64,000 bases of DNA. Origin: Phallusia mammillata. Lineage: Eukaryota; Chordata; Ascidiacea; Phlebobranchia; Ascidiidae. The notes beneath the pieces are model-generated. The model did not search any database. It saw only the letters and a list, made by a program, of their open reading frames with translations, and was not told the DNA's origin. Below are positions 1 to 11,212 of the stretch, one piece after another; the stretch's first letter is position 1; each line of letters begins with the position of its first letter. The position numbers and the translations under genes were made by a program. The DNA is taken from the NCBI GenBank assembly GCA_003260075.1, contig QLIY01000287.1, forward strand, positions 1-64,000. The letters run 5' to 3'.

Positions 1-1828
1 GACAAAGAAAAATATTGTTTGCAATCCTATAAACAGTCGGTTACAAGGGAAAGAGTTTCTGTGTCGATTTTTGTGTCTGTGTTTGAATCGTACAGTCGTT
101 GCAAGGTATATTAAAAAGAAAAGTCAATCAATAGGTCAAGTGCCATATAGGCCAACATGAAGGCGATTGGTATGTTTACATATGGCGTAGAATGCAAGAA
201 GCCACCCATTGTAAGTCTAACATTAACAATTTGACCTCTGGTTTCTGTTGTGACAGACAACTTTAACTTTAAGTTGTATAGATAGGGCATCGCCTTTCAA
301 TTAATACATTTTTTTGTAAACAATTAGCAAAGTGTAAAGGTGATCACAGAAAGTGGGAGTTGTGTATTGTTATTAAATCTACAGTATAGTTCACAGTTTG
401 CAACTTGTAAACACAAAACAACAGGAGAGCAAGAGATCGATATGTTTAATACCGTCGACAAATGTCCCTGTGCGATTATGTGTAATTCGTTCGCCAGGAC
501 AACAAGGCTTGATTCAACATGTTGAAGTAAGATTCATATACGACACAAAAACGTTATAAGACAAAATGCATCGGTCTGCTCGTGAAGGTATCAAAGTTTA
601 GTACGAAGCAAGCATGTTGTTTTGTGGTGGTTGCTAGGTTATTAAACTTTGTTGTTCAGCTAGTTTTAAATTTGCAAGCAGTTAAAATACGTAAAACACC
701 AGTTTTAAATCGTGAAACGGTAAATATGTGATATGGTTAAATACCTTGAACTTGGTTTTTAAAGTCTTGAGCACTAAAAAAAATTAAATTTAGAATTAGA
801 AGAGGCAGGATCATACTTATTTTTTTAATTAAAAGTTTAATAATTTAATTAATGGTCTTTAAAAACCAAAATAATTTAAAAATTTAAAGGTCTTGTATGA
901 ATTAAAACCTAAACCATAGTGGCGCAGAAGCAGTAAATTTCATTCACCAGTAATACATTTTTCGAACATTTATTTTATTTTATCAAAAGCTGGGCACGTT
1001 AATATCTTCTTGTAAACTGAAAGTTGTTTCCTACAATCTACTGTAAACCTAGGCTTTCAACGTTGCATTACCGGATTTGCACGGTCATGGTCATGAAAAG
1101 GTTACTCTGCATCTCACAGTGCTGTTCAATAAAACACAAGAAAATTTATCCTACCTGATTTATGTGCAGTTCTGCCGGAGTGTGTGGCTTTTCAATTTTG
1201 CTTTGTCTCCTGATCTCACTTACCGAAAAAGTAAAACACAAAACTTAACTTCATTGCAATGTAATGATGAAATATACTACACGCGGTAAAAATAAATTTA
1301 AGACACGAAATAAATGACTTGGTATGTGGCTTGTTAATATTGTTACAGCATCTTTATCTATATCTTCCATACAAAGTAGGTATCTTTATTCTAAATCGTA
1401 TTTATTCGAAACATGGTAGAATGTTGAAACTTAGGACAACGCAAAATGCGAGAAATGTTCGTACAACATTGCAATCTGCTTCTTTACATAAGATTAAAAG
1501 GACAAAGTCTAATTAAAAGTGCCTGCACCATAACACAATCAAGCTAGTGTTTTCAAGCAGATCGATCCAAGGTAATACATACGACAGGGTTTCGACAAGG
1601 TTAATTGCTTGTCTTGGTACAAAGGGCAATTAGGACGATCGTTCAGGGGGATAAACGTAATGAGTTTAGCAGGAATTCGCTGAAGTACTCTTAGCGAAAC
1701 ATTTACGTATACATTCCATGTTCTAATTAGAATTGAGCCTTTTTTGCATAATTTGATTGCAAATGTCGTACATAAATAGTGCACCAGAGAAGCACCATTT
1801 CATTCTGGTTGACCGTATATGAAAATGG

Positions 1829-1892
1829 CCCCCCCCCCAAACCATCTCACGGATCCCTTGGGGGTCCGCGAACCTTAAGTTGGGAACCACTG
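1829..1892 (-). mobile_element. hAT-like transposon end in the spacer of the inverted repeat
   Basis: Read on the minus strand from 1892 the sequence begins CAGTGGTTCCCAACTT and continues with a GTTCGCGGACCCCC block, the typical terminal sequence of many animal hAT-family non-autonomous elements. A run of ten C (1829-1838) follows inwards. I see no matching second end nearby, so this is a single-ended fragment. Confidence 0.5.
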
Positions 1893-3301
1893 GTTTAACC
1901 GATCACACTTTTTATTTTCTTGTTAAAATCAGTCCATATACACAGAACATGGATTTTGTCAAAAGTTAAAATGTGTTGGTTTTTTTACTCTTGAAAATTT
2001 TTTATCTTTTTGAAGTGATTTGGTGTAAGCGGGTTTTCGAAAGTTGGCGTAATTAATTTAAGTCGCAAGTTTCAATTGTAATAGTAGTAAACACTTTTCC
2101 CCGTTTTTCGGGAGATCTTTCGCGCAACAACGCCAACTACCGTATATACACAAGATGTATTTTGCATGCTACTTTGTTTCCGTAAAATCGTTGTTTGTTA
2201 CTTAATCAGTGTTGCTTAATCAGACGAAAGTTTTACTAAATATGTGCTGTTTTTTTTCCAAAGGAATATACGCAACTACGTTTATACTAAAACAAACAAA
2301 TTGTGAGACACTACTCTTAAAAGTAAACCTTTGCTCATACCTCCACTAGGATAGTTGGCACCTGTTGCAAAGTTTTAGTTGGCCACGGCTGCGTCCTTCT
2401 CACACCACCTACTGCCAAACTGTCCATTTATTATATGCTACGTTGAACCGCATCTATGGTTGTCATCTATCTGTTAAATAACAAACGTTAACAATAACCA
2501 ATATGAAATGATTCATATTAAGATGCCAGTTAGGCGAATATATGTATATATATTTCATGCCAGTTCATTACTGATTCTGTAGCCTGGAAGATATTTTCAT
2601 GCTGAGTTAAAAATAACTATGTGGCGTTTACATAAAAAAGGATCGCTTTTCCCGGTTCACACTTTATGACACTTTGCCAATCAACATTTTTTCTGCCTGA
2701 TGTGTCCCTATTACACGCATAGGAAGGTGGCGACAAAAATACAAAGCGATCGGTTGGTCGTCACTCGTTCTCTACTTGTTGAGAGAGTAGAAAAACTAAA
2801 ATATCTGACTTATTCCGGTGGATGTCTTCTCTCAGACGTTCTCAGAGGCTATAAAATTAATTTCCTAATTTTGATGTTTATTTATTGCTAAATAAAAACT
2901 GTGTATGAAAATAATAGCAAAAACACTCTTCTCAGATCAAGGTAGGCCTACCACCTGTGTATATTGTCACATTTCCAATAACTAATCAAAAATATGTTTG
3001 CTTCAATATATATTCTCTATTCATTCACGTAATCGATTTTACGGGACTCTTTGAAGCTATCTCTCTTTCAAGACTATTCCTTTAAAATTTACATGCGATA
3101 ATACTAAATTCAAAATAGAGCTCAATAGCGATCCCTAAGACAAATCTTCAGTCGATAGAAAATCGATCACTCAAATAAATGTAAAATTACAAGTCTTTGT
3201 GGTGGTTGTCGACGTCTTTAACCAGTAATCATTTCCGCATTTTGTCTTTAATCGGTAACTGACTATTTGTTTTGAAAGCGCCGACAATCAGACATTTTCA
3301 T
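1893..3301. other. Spacer of the inverted repeat, no gene seen
   Basis: AT-rich sequence with no open frame that looks coding and no recognised family. It is not obviously repeated elsewhere in the window. Confidence 0.5.
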
Positions 3302-6300
3302 TAACCGTCAACCAGAATGAAATGGTCCTTCTCTGGTGCCCTATTTATGTACGACGTTTCCAATCAAATTATGCAAAAAAGGCTCAATTCTAATTAGAAC
3401 ATGGAATGTATACGTAAATGTTTCGCTAAGAGTACTTCAACAAATTCCTGTTAAACTCATTACGTTTATCCCTCTGGACGATCGTCCTAATTACCCTTTG
3501 TACCAAGACAAGCAATTAACCTTGCCGGAACCCTGTCGTATGTATTACCTTGGATCGATCTACTTGAAAACACTATCTCGATTGTGTTATGGAACAGGCA
3601 CTTTTAATTAGACTTTGTTCTTTTAATCTTATGTAAAGAAGCAGATTGCAATTTTGTACGAACACTTCTCGTATTTTGCGTTGTTCTAAGTTTTAAATAA
3701 TGACACTCTACCAAGTTTTGAATAAATGCGATACCTGATATTAATGGTATAGATGTAGATACTGCTAGACACAAGGTTGTCATACCGTCTTCGTTCCTAT
3801 GATTTGTCATTATATTATAGGGCAATTCTTATAAAGTTTATTGTCTGTATTTCCAAGAAATGTCCCTGTTTTTGACTTAAGTCAGTATTTAGTCTTATTT
3901 TCAACAATTAAAAGTAAAATCCCTGCTACAAGTAAACCTAGACCTGAGCTGTAGGAACGAACAAGGAGTTGCTGGAACAGATTGTTTCTGGCAAAATATG
4001 GCATGTGATATGTCACAGTGCAATAATTTGTTCAAAAACGCTTGTTTCGTTTCGTACGATATTTTAATATACCGATTGTCCTTATTTTGGGATCCACGTT
4101 GATGGTAACCCTAGCTACACACATGCCACATACAAGTTTATTTATTTCGTTCTTTCAATTTGTTATGTACCGCGTGTGGCATATTTCATCATTATATTGC
4201 AATAAACTAAAGCTTTGTGTTTTACTTATACAGTAAGTGGGATCAGAAGACAAACCCAAAATCGACTTAAAACAGGTAGGATATATTTTCTTGTAGTTCA
4301 TTGAACAACACAACTGTGATACGCAGGGTAACCTTTTAATGACCTTTATCTTGCGAATTCGTTTACGTAACGTCCAAAGTCTTGGTTTGCGATGGATGAT
4401 AGAACTTACCCGGCTCATACAAAACTGAAAAATGTTTAAAGAATTTACTTGTGGTTAATAAAAATTACTACTACTGCACCCCAAACATTTAAAAAAATAG
4501 TCTATCGCTTCTATTGAGGTAAATTATGGCTTTTATATCTGACCTGAAGTTTCCCTGAACCAAAACTAATGAATTTTGCAGTTAAACAAATCAAAATTTT
4601 CTTTTTCGCTTAATTCTCATGTGGATCTTGAAGGCATTTACTTCATACAAAATACAACGTTTTTACCCTTTCAACGTTCTTAACAATTTCAGAACTTGAA
4701 ACTGTCGTATTTTGGTACATATTAACTAATTACAAACCAAACAACAAGAGTTTGTAACCCAGCAACCACTAAAATACAACATGCAGTGGGCTTGCCTCGT
4801 GTTCAACTTTAAGACCTTCACGTGCAGACCGATGCATTTTGTCTTATAACGTTTTTGTGTCGTATATGTATCCTACTTCAACATGTTGAATCAATCCTTG
4901 TTGTCCTGGCGAACGAATTACACATAATCGCATAGGGACATTTGTCGACGGTATTAAACATATCGATCTTACGCTCTCCTTCAGTTGTTTTGTTGTGTTC
5001 TCAAGTCACGAACTGTGAACTATACTGTAGATTTAACAACAACACACAACTTCCACTTTCTGCGCTCACCTTCAACCTTTGGTAATTGTTTAAAAAAACT
5101 GTATTAATTAAAAGGCGACGCCCTATCTATACAACTTAAAGTAAAAGTTGTCTGTTAAAACAGAAAATAGAGATAATTGTTGGTAGACTTGCAATGGATG
5201 ACTTCTTGCATTCTACGCCATATGTAAACATACCAATCACCTTCATGTTGGCCTATATGACCACTTGATTTATTGATTGACTTTTCTTTTTATATACCTT
5301 GCAACGACTGTACGAGTCAAACACAGCACAAAAATCGACTCTTTTCCTTGTAACCGACTGTTTATAGGATTGCAAACAATATTTTTCTTTGTCAAAAGAA
5401 ACTTAGATGTTCGGTTGAACCTATCTATCTTGATTGTAACTGTGGCTTCCTCAACTGTATGCTGTGAATGTGAATGGCTTATTCATGATGCGACGCACTT
5501 ATGTGACCGATGACAAGTTGCTGAGGTGCTGTTTCCTCGGCTACTGTGGTTATTTATGTTAGTTGATTCGCTAATCTGTGTGGGCAAGGGTAACGAGGTC
5601 GTTACTCATGCATGTACTCACACTTGCACATTCACACGAATCGCTCGCTCAAGAACATCATTATACAATAATCAGTTTGATTTGACGGTGATACTGTTGC
5701 GATGTGCGTTTTATCCAACAACAACCTGATTATACAAAACTAACGTCTTTCTAAAATCATTTTTCTCATCTTTCTCATCTTTTATAGTGATTAAAATCCC
5801 ACGAAAGTATAATTTTCAGTACAAATACAGTCCAAGTGGGAGTCAAACTGAACAACATATGTGTAGAATCCTCCTCATAAATCGCTTCAGACCAGTACTG
5901 AGATTGCGGCTAAGACTATTTTTCTTTAAAAATGTAATTAAAAAATAAATTGTGACTATTAATGTTGGTTTTCAAACAAACAACCAAGTAACTGCCCTTT
6001 AGCACCATAGTGTAAATCCTGCTCTACTATTTCTATACAATGTACAGCAGTCATCCAATTCCACTCGATCGACTGTGTAATGCTTCTCCTCGATGGCGGA
6101 CGTTTTACCAGCCTTCCCAGACTCCAGAAAAAAATCAATAATAATTTCATTAAAACTGAATTCTAAACATGTCAATTTTGTATCTTGCCTTGACAAATTT
6201 CATGTTCCGAGGGCGAAGCTGTAACATTTTAACATTTTTTTCACACGACTTATGGTTTCGTAAATGCGTATTAGTCTGTGTCATGGTGTAATTGTATATG

Positions 6301-6426
6301 AACGGACGTTTAATTGGCGTAAAATTAGTTTCTGTCACGTGTCATTGAGCCACAATGTGCCCATCAATACCCAGGTTGCGATGTTTTGCAGATGTTTGTA
6401 GTTGGTCAAAATAAAAAAAAAACATA

Positions 6427-6612
6427 TCTTTATTTCGAACAAAATTTTCAGTACATACAAGGTATTTAAGTAGTTTTAACAATTTCTGCTCCAGTTATCA
6501 GTGTATTACAACACATGTCTTTATTTCGAACAAAATTTTTAGTACATGCAAGGTATTTAAGTAGTTTTAACAATTTCTGCTCCAGTTATCAGTGCATTGC
6601 AACACATGTCTT
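6427..6612. repeat. Tandem duplication, 91-bp period, two copies
   Basis: The segment beginning tctttatttcgaac at 6427 is repeated from 6518, including the phrase 'ctgctccagttatcagtg', with only a few mismatches. Unlike the other near-copies in the window, no poly-G tract separates the two units, so this one may be a real tandem duplication. Confidence 0.85.
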
Positions 6613-8040
6613 TGCTATATGTATACATGCGGTGGAATTTTGTTTTTAAAACACATTTCTTTTAAATGCCGTATGTAGCGGTTATCTTGTTCACAACAAG
6701 CTTTAAACAAGAAAGAATGGCACAAACAGCCAATTTAAGTTGAACTTACTGATGTCAGTTTTGATTCAAATCACTTAGACATAAGTTAAATGCCGGGGTG
6801 ACGGATTTTTTTCCGGGTGCGATTGATTAAATCGTCACGTTCACTTGCGTCTTATTCTTTCCGCTACGCAATGTCTGATGAATGCGCCATGAATAATTGA
6901 TTATTGACATGAAGATCGAACTTTAATTGGTAATCGCTTGAAGAAATTTCTTTGACAGACGTTTATATTAACCGAAAGCGATTTCTCGCGATTACTTCAA
7001 TTCACTTTTTTGCTAAAGCGCAAGTGGTTTCCAAAGCGGTTTTTCGGTTCAAAATAACTGTTTGGATTTTTTTTTTAAGTTTCGCATGACTTTTCCCAAA
7101 CAACGAGCAAGCATGTTTTTAAACCTTTGGTTTCTAATTTCAAAACTCTGTGTTTATTCGAGCATAACAAAACGCATTAACATACGACAACGACAGCAGT
7201 ATCGTACGACCTAATGACCAGTGGAAATGAAATTTGACCTCCGCGTTTCATGTATTATGCATGCGATGATTGATCTTGTAAGAACCGATATAAATGGATT
7301 GCGTGATCCTATATTGGTATCTTTCGTGTCATCTAGGATTAACAATGGCTATATATGTGCCACGGAAAACCCCTTTTGGACTCTACACTCTCACGTTCAT
7401 ATGCAAGGAAATTTCGTTCTATTTCCATGAATTGCTATGTATTGTTCAACATGTAAATATATCCGTTGTGTGGGTGGAAAACGTTTAAGTGTGTTTTACT
7501 ATAGTTTTACTTACGTTTATGTTTTTTAACAGGTTAAGTTGTACATAATCACAATGGTAAAGCGGTATTTTAGACTTTTTCCATCATGTTGATTTTAATT
7601 TTACACTTTTTCCATCATGTTAATTTTGCTATGGAGCAACAGTTTATAATTGAAATAGTAAGTAAGTGAATAATGGATTACAGGAAGTAATTTCCATTCA
7701 TGCGCTTCGCCGTGTCACGCCATTTGTTACTGGTGCGGCAATGCTTTATGTGTAAATAGTGTTCGTTGCGACAATAATTTTACTAAAGTGGTTTATTTTT
7801 AGTAGCCACACGCAACATACTTGAATTACCGCATTAAAACGTTTTGTTTAACTCTGATTCTTTAGTATTTTACTAGTCTAGAGCAAGCTTTTTTTCACAA
7901 CGTTACGTTTGCTGGCAAAAATGGCTTTTCATAGTTCCAAAAAAAATGGACTGTGCAGTAAAAAGCGTCACAACCACTGTTCTCCTAATGTGCACCTAAT
8001 TTGTTCGCGTAATGTATGGGTTTAGTAGCCCTGTATTAGT

Positions 8041-8110
8041 TCAGTGGTTTTCAACCTTTTACATCCCGTGACCCATTTTCGCAATTAAATGTAACCCGCG
8101 ACCCCTTCCT
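8041..8110 (+). mobile_element. hAT-like transposon end (fragment)
   Basis: From 8041 the plus strand reads CAGTGGTTTTCAACC and continues into a block rich in GTGACCC/GCGACCCC. This is the characteristic terminal sequence of hAT-type non-autonomous elements in animals. I did not find the opposite end. Confidence 0.5.
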
Positions 8111-9456
8111 AAAATTTCCACATAGTGTTTATGATATGATAGCCGCACGAGGGCGACATAGAACTGTCACAAGACTAGAGTTCCCATTTTTGGCTCTTGG
8201 CGCTTCCGATGTTTTTTAAAAATGCATACGATATGATATATCTGAAAACTATTTGTTTGTTTTTATAGATTTTTAAGATTGGAAAGGTGTGATTTTTTTG
8301 CATCACCCACTACAAATCAAAAGTCCGCCGCATTGCAGGGACTTGAATTAGTTGAGCCGCAGAAAACATGGTTCAAATTTAAGTGGGCTTTCCGTCACTT
8401 TGAATTAATGGGGTCTCGTGCGTAGGCAACCCGTAGATTCAACTGCGATAATCTGTGGAGAGAAAATTGAATAATGTCGGCAAAAGGGCCAACACCATGT
8501 TTTTCGTTTGCGCTCTGGGCTTATTTCGCAAGTTGTACGTGGTACTGCGTTGGTGGTCGGAACGTATCAGTTTGCCTTGTCAGAAACCCTTCGGTCGCCT
8601 GGCGGTCCAGAACGACTTGAAGCAACAGTTGCTGGCAACATTTGTTCAGCTAATCTGCCCCCAAACTGCCCACTTTCCTGCCCTTGGAAAACCTGTAAGC
8701 GTTAGGGCTTATGCAAACTGACATGCCTAATTCATGGAAGATTAACCGTAGGGGTTTCGCCCTTGCTGAAGGGAGCGCTGATTTGCTAAGACATCGATTA
8801 TCTTGACAGAGGCAAGGCCTTTGAGCCGATGACCTTTGGTGGGCTAACAAAAGTGCAAACTACAAATCCCGCTGTATATATTTATATGTATTGGATAGTA
8901 ATAGGCAAGGTTGTCGCGATAAACACAATGGAGACTATGTGGGAATGAGAGTGGAACTCAATTGCAAAAAGAAGTGCGAAAAAAAACGAAAGCAAAAATA
9001 CAACAAACAAACTGTATTGAAATTTGGTTGTTCTCGTTTTTTTCATCGAGTAAAAAAGCGCAGTAATAAATTTCCACTTTCGGTGTGATTGACAGGCGCG
9101 AATAAGAGGGGCGATTTGTTCGTCTTTTCTTAAACCAACAACAGTAAATACATAAATAACGGTCGAATTGTCTATGTTAGTACGCTTCCAAAGCCGGGGA
9201 CGATGGTTTCAAGTCTATACATGGACATCATTGAAGGCGAATGTCAGTCTTTGACGATATATCACACCGCGGTTTAAGCTATCAGCAAACAAATGTGGGT
9301 CGTTCATTGGGGCTTCGTGGACCCCAGGCACTGACAACAGCAATAAATAACAGCCAGGTCACTAATCAAAGTACACATATGGGAGACTTGTAGTCTCGTG
9401 TGTTGCGGTGTGGAAAATCCACCACAAAGTACATCTTTAAGTGGTCTTCGTCTTTC

Positions 9457-11212
9457 TCACATATCAAGTACGCGTTGCGCGCTGCCAAGAAGGCCAGCGG
9501 TCTGCGAAATGTCCACGTGTGTGACAGTGCGGGCGTGGATTTCAAACTGGGTGGAGGGAAAGGGGCGATTTGCACAGTTGGGGTATTCACCGTACCCGTA
9601 CCCCTTGGCTAAAGTGTGGAACAGCGCTTTGCCGTTAATGCTGCTATTGTCGGCGCGTGTCGTCCGCGACTCGGGCGACAAAGGGTTGCAGCGTGGAGGC
9701 TGATTGCTGTAGTTCGGCGATTCGTAATAGTCGGTGGCTTGGTCACTTCCGTAGTCACTGGTAGCGGTTTGAGATGGCGAAATCGATTTGGTGTGTAAAT
9801 CATATGTGGACGATGTTCTATCGTACAAAGGATAGTTGCTTTCCGTTTGTTCGTTATAGCTTTGCTGCCGATTGCTAAAGTCCGCTTGATCGCACGAACC
9901 GTGTTTGTCGGCTAACAGATGGAATGAGCTTTTGTACGATGACTGTGTACTTGGCCGTTGCTTGTTAGCTGCATACAAGTCCTGTTGGCCAGGCTTCCAA
10001 TCGTACACATCGACAGCTTTATTAGTGGGATAGGCAGTTTCGGATGATCTCCTATAAACCGATGTCCCATTTTGATGTTGCTCGCTCTCACTGTTGTTGT
10101 ATCTTTCATACAATGAAGCAACAGACGCCCTTCGTAAACCATTATCATGGTAATTACTGTACCTCGATTTTCGGAAACTATCATGGTTGCTAGCTGAGTT
10201 ATATTGCATGCCATACACTGGTTGAGACTCGTAGCTCTGATATTCAGCCAGTTTGCCGTTTCTGGTGGAACCATAGGGCTGTGGCAACCATCCGCTTGGC
10301 TGTGACGATCGCCGTACACCACCAGAGTAGGGTGTGGTGCTCGCATGACATGCGCTGGATACTGGATACTGCATCTGATGCGAGTAACTGGTTTGTGGGT
10401 ATGCGCTATAGTGCCCGGGTGAGGAAGTTGTGTTCAATGCGTCAACTCCCACATTTGTAGGCATTGAATTGTGTACAGTTGAATTTGAGTAGTGTAGGTA
10501 CGTATTGGTCGGTACCTTTTCTGCTGAACTGGTGTACATTGCATTGTAATAACTCTCGCCCTTTTCTTGGTCTTTACTGTATATTGCCACTTCGCTTGAT
10601 CCGGTCATCTCGGAATGGTGTTCGTTTTTAACGTTAAGATAACTCGGGAAAGTGTCGCAACGTTCACTTTTAGTCTCCAGCTTGGAAATGGGATACTGCA
10701 ATTCTTCTGAGAACTTTCTAGAAGTTCCACTAGTGCTTGTAGCCGGCATATCATCTCGAGTGCATTCCGACGCTGAAGAACCGGTCGCAACGTCCGGCGC
10801 TTGGAAGCTTGGTCTGTCAACGTCGGGTGAAACTTTATCCCTTGAGAGGTTGCAAGTGGTCGAAATCACAGCCTTTAGAGCTTCGGTTTTGCTCGCTTTC
10901 CTGCTGCGTTTTTTCACCGACAATGCTTCAGCTTCCGTCGTCATTTCGACCGGTTTTGCCTCACACGAGTCTCGCGTCTCAGCGAAGCCTTCGGGCGATC
11001 CACCATTTTCTTTCGGTGTGTCTTCGTCGCGAATACTGTCACTGTCGCTATGTTTTGCGTCTTGACTGCCGGTATCATCGTCGTCCTCGTTGTTTTTGTC
11101 GGCTTCGTCGGCCGATGAATCATCGCTGTCGCCGCATTTGTCTTTTTGAGACTGTTGCTGCTGTTGTCGTTTGTGTTTCATGCGGCGGTTTTGAAACCAA
11201 ACTTTGACTTGC
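9457..11212 (-). CDS. Hox2: Hox2 exon 3 (recognition helix and long C-terminal tail)
   Basis: The acceptor TATTGCAG at 11213-11220 precedes G CAA GTC, which completes Arg43 and continues [16 protein letters not shown]. The remainder is a single open frame of about 567 residues after the homeodomain: five Gln directly after Lys-Arg, an acidic region rich in Asp/Ser/Glu, a basic KKRSRK patch that may be a nuclear signal, then a long Ser/Tyr/Asn-rich tail with many single Tyr residues. It ends ...AQRVLDM at a stop at 9457-9459. No folded domain is recognisable in the tail. Plus-strand open frames of up to 137 codons in this exon are shadows. Confidence 0.93.

Larger units (their letters stand above)
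1..5394. repeat. Large imperfect inverted repeat (left arm 1-1818, right arm 3302-5394)
   Basis: The first bases of the window are the reverse complement of 5340-5394, and 1740-1818 is the reverse complement of 3302-3370, so the two arms face each other over a spacer of about 1.5 kb (1819-3301). By eye, identity is about 94 percent in the inner part of the arms (243 bases compared around 1540-1784 and 3336-3580, about 14 differences) and lower, near 88 percent, in the outer part, with indels making the right arm longer. The left arm reaches the window edge and may continue. A short open frame occurs in both arms (minus 1539-1784, plus 3336-3611), but about nine or ten of its fourteen differences change an amino acid, so it does not look constrained. 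It could be a foldback-type element, a genuine palindrome, or an inverted join of two haplotypes. Confidence 0.85.
5395..9456. other. Non-coding DNA 3' of Hox2
   Basis: About 4 kb between the left inverted repeat and the Hox2 stop codon. The open frames here are short and unrelated to known families. It contains a 91-bp tandem duplication (6427-6612) and a hAT-like end (8041). It should include the Hox2 3' UTR. I found no AATAAA or ATTAAA on the minus strand within about 1 kb of the stop; the next AATAAA that I see is at 7792-7797, so the 3' end is undetermined. There is no trace of a Hox1 homeobox. Confidence 0.6.

Noticed and set aside
3336-3611. Open frame in the inverted repeat arm with a phrase (IPLDDRPNY) faintly like the start of bacterial DUF4127 proteins
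   Set aside because: The similarity is a few residues. The two arm copies differ at about 14 of 243 bases, with about 9-10 amino-acid changes, which is what neutral drift gives. There is no further domain.
10652-11207. Plus-strand open frames of 132-137 codons
   Set aside because: They lie opposite Hox2 exon 3 and are shadows of its reading frame.
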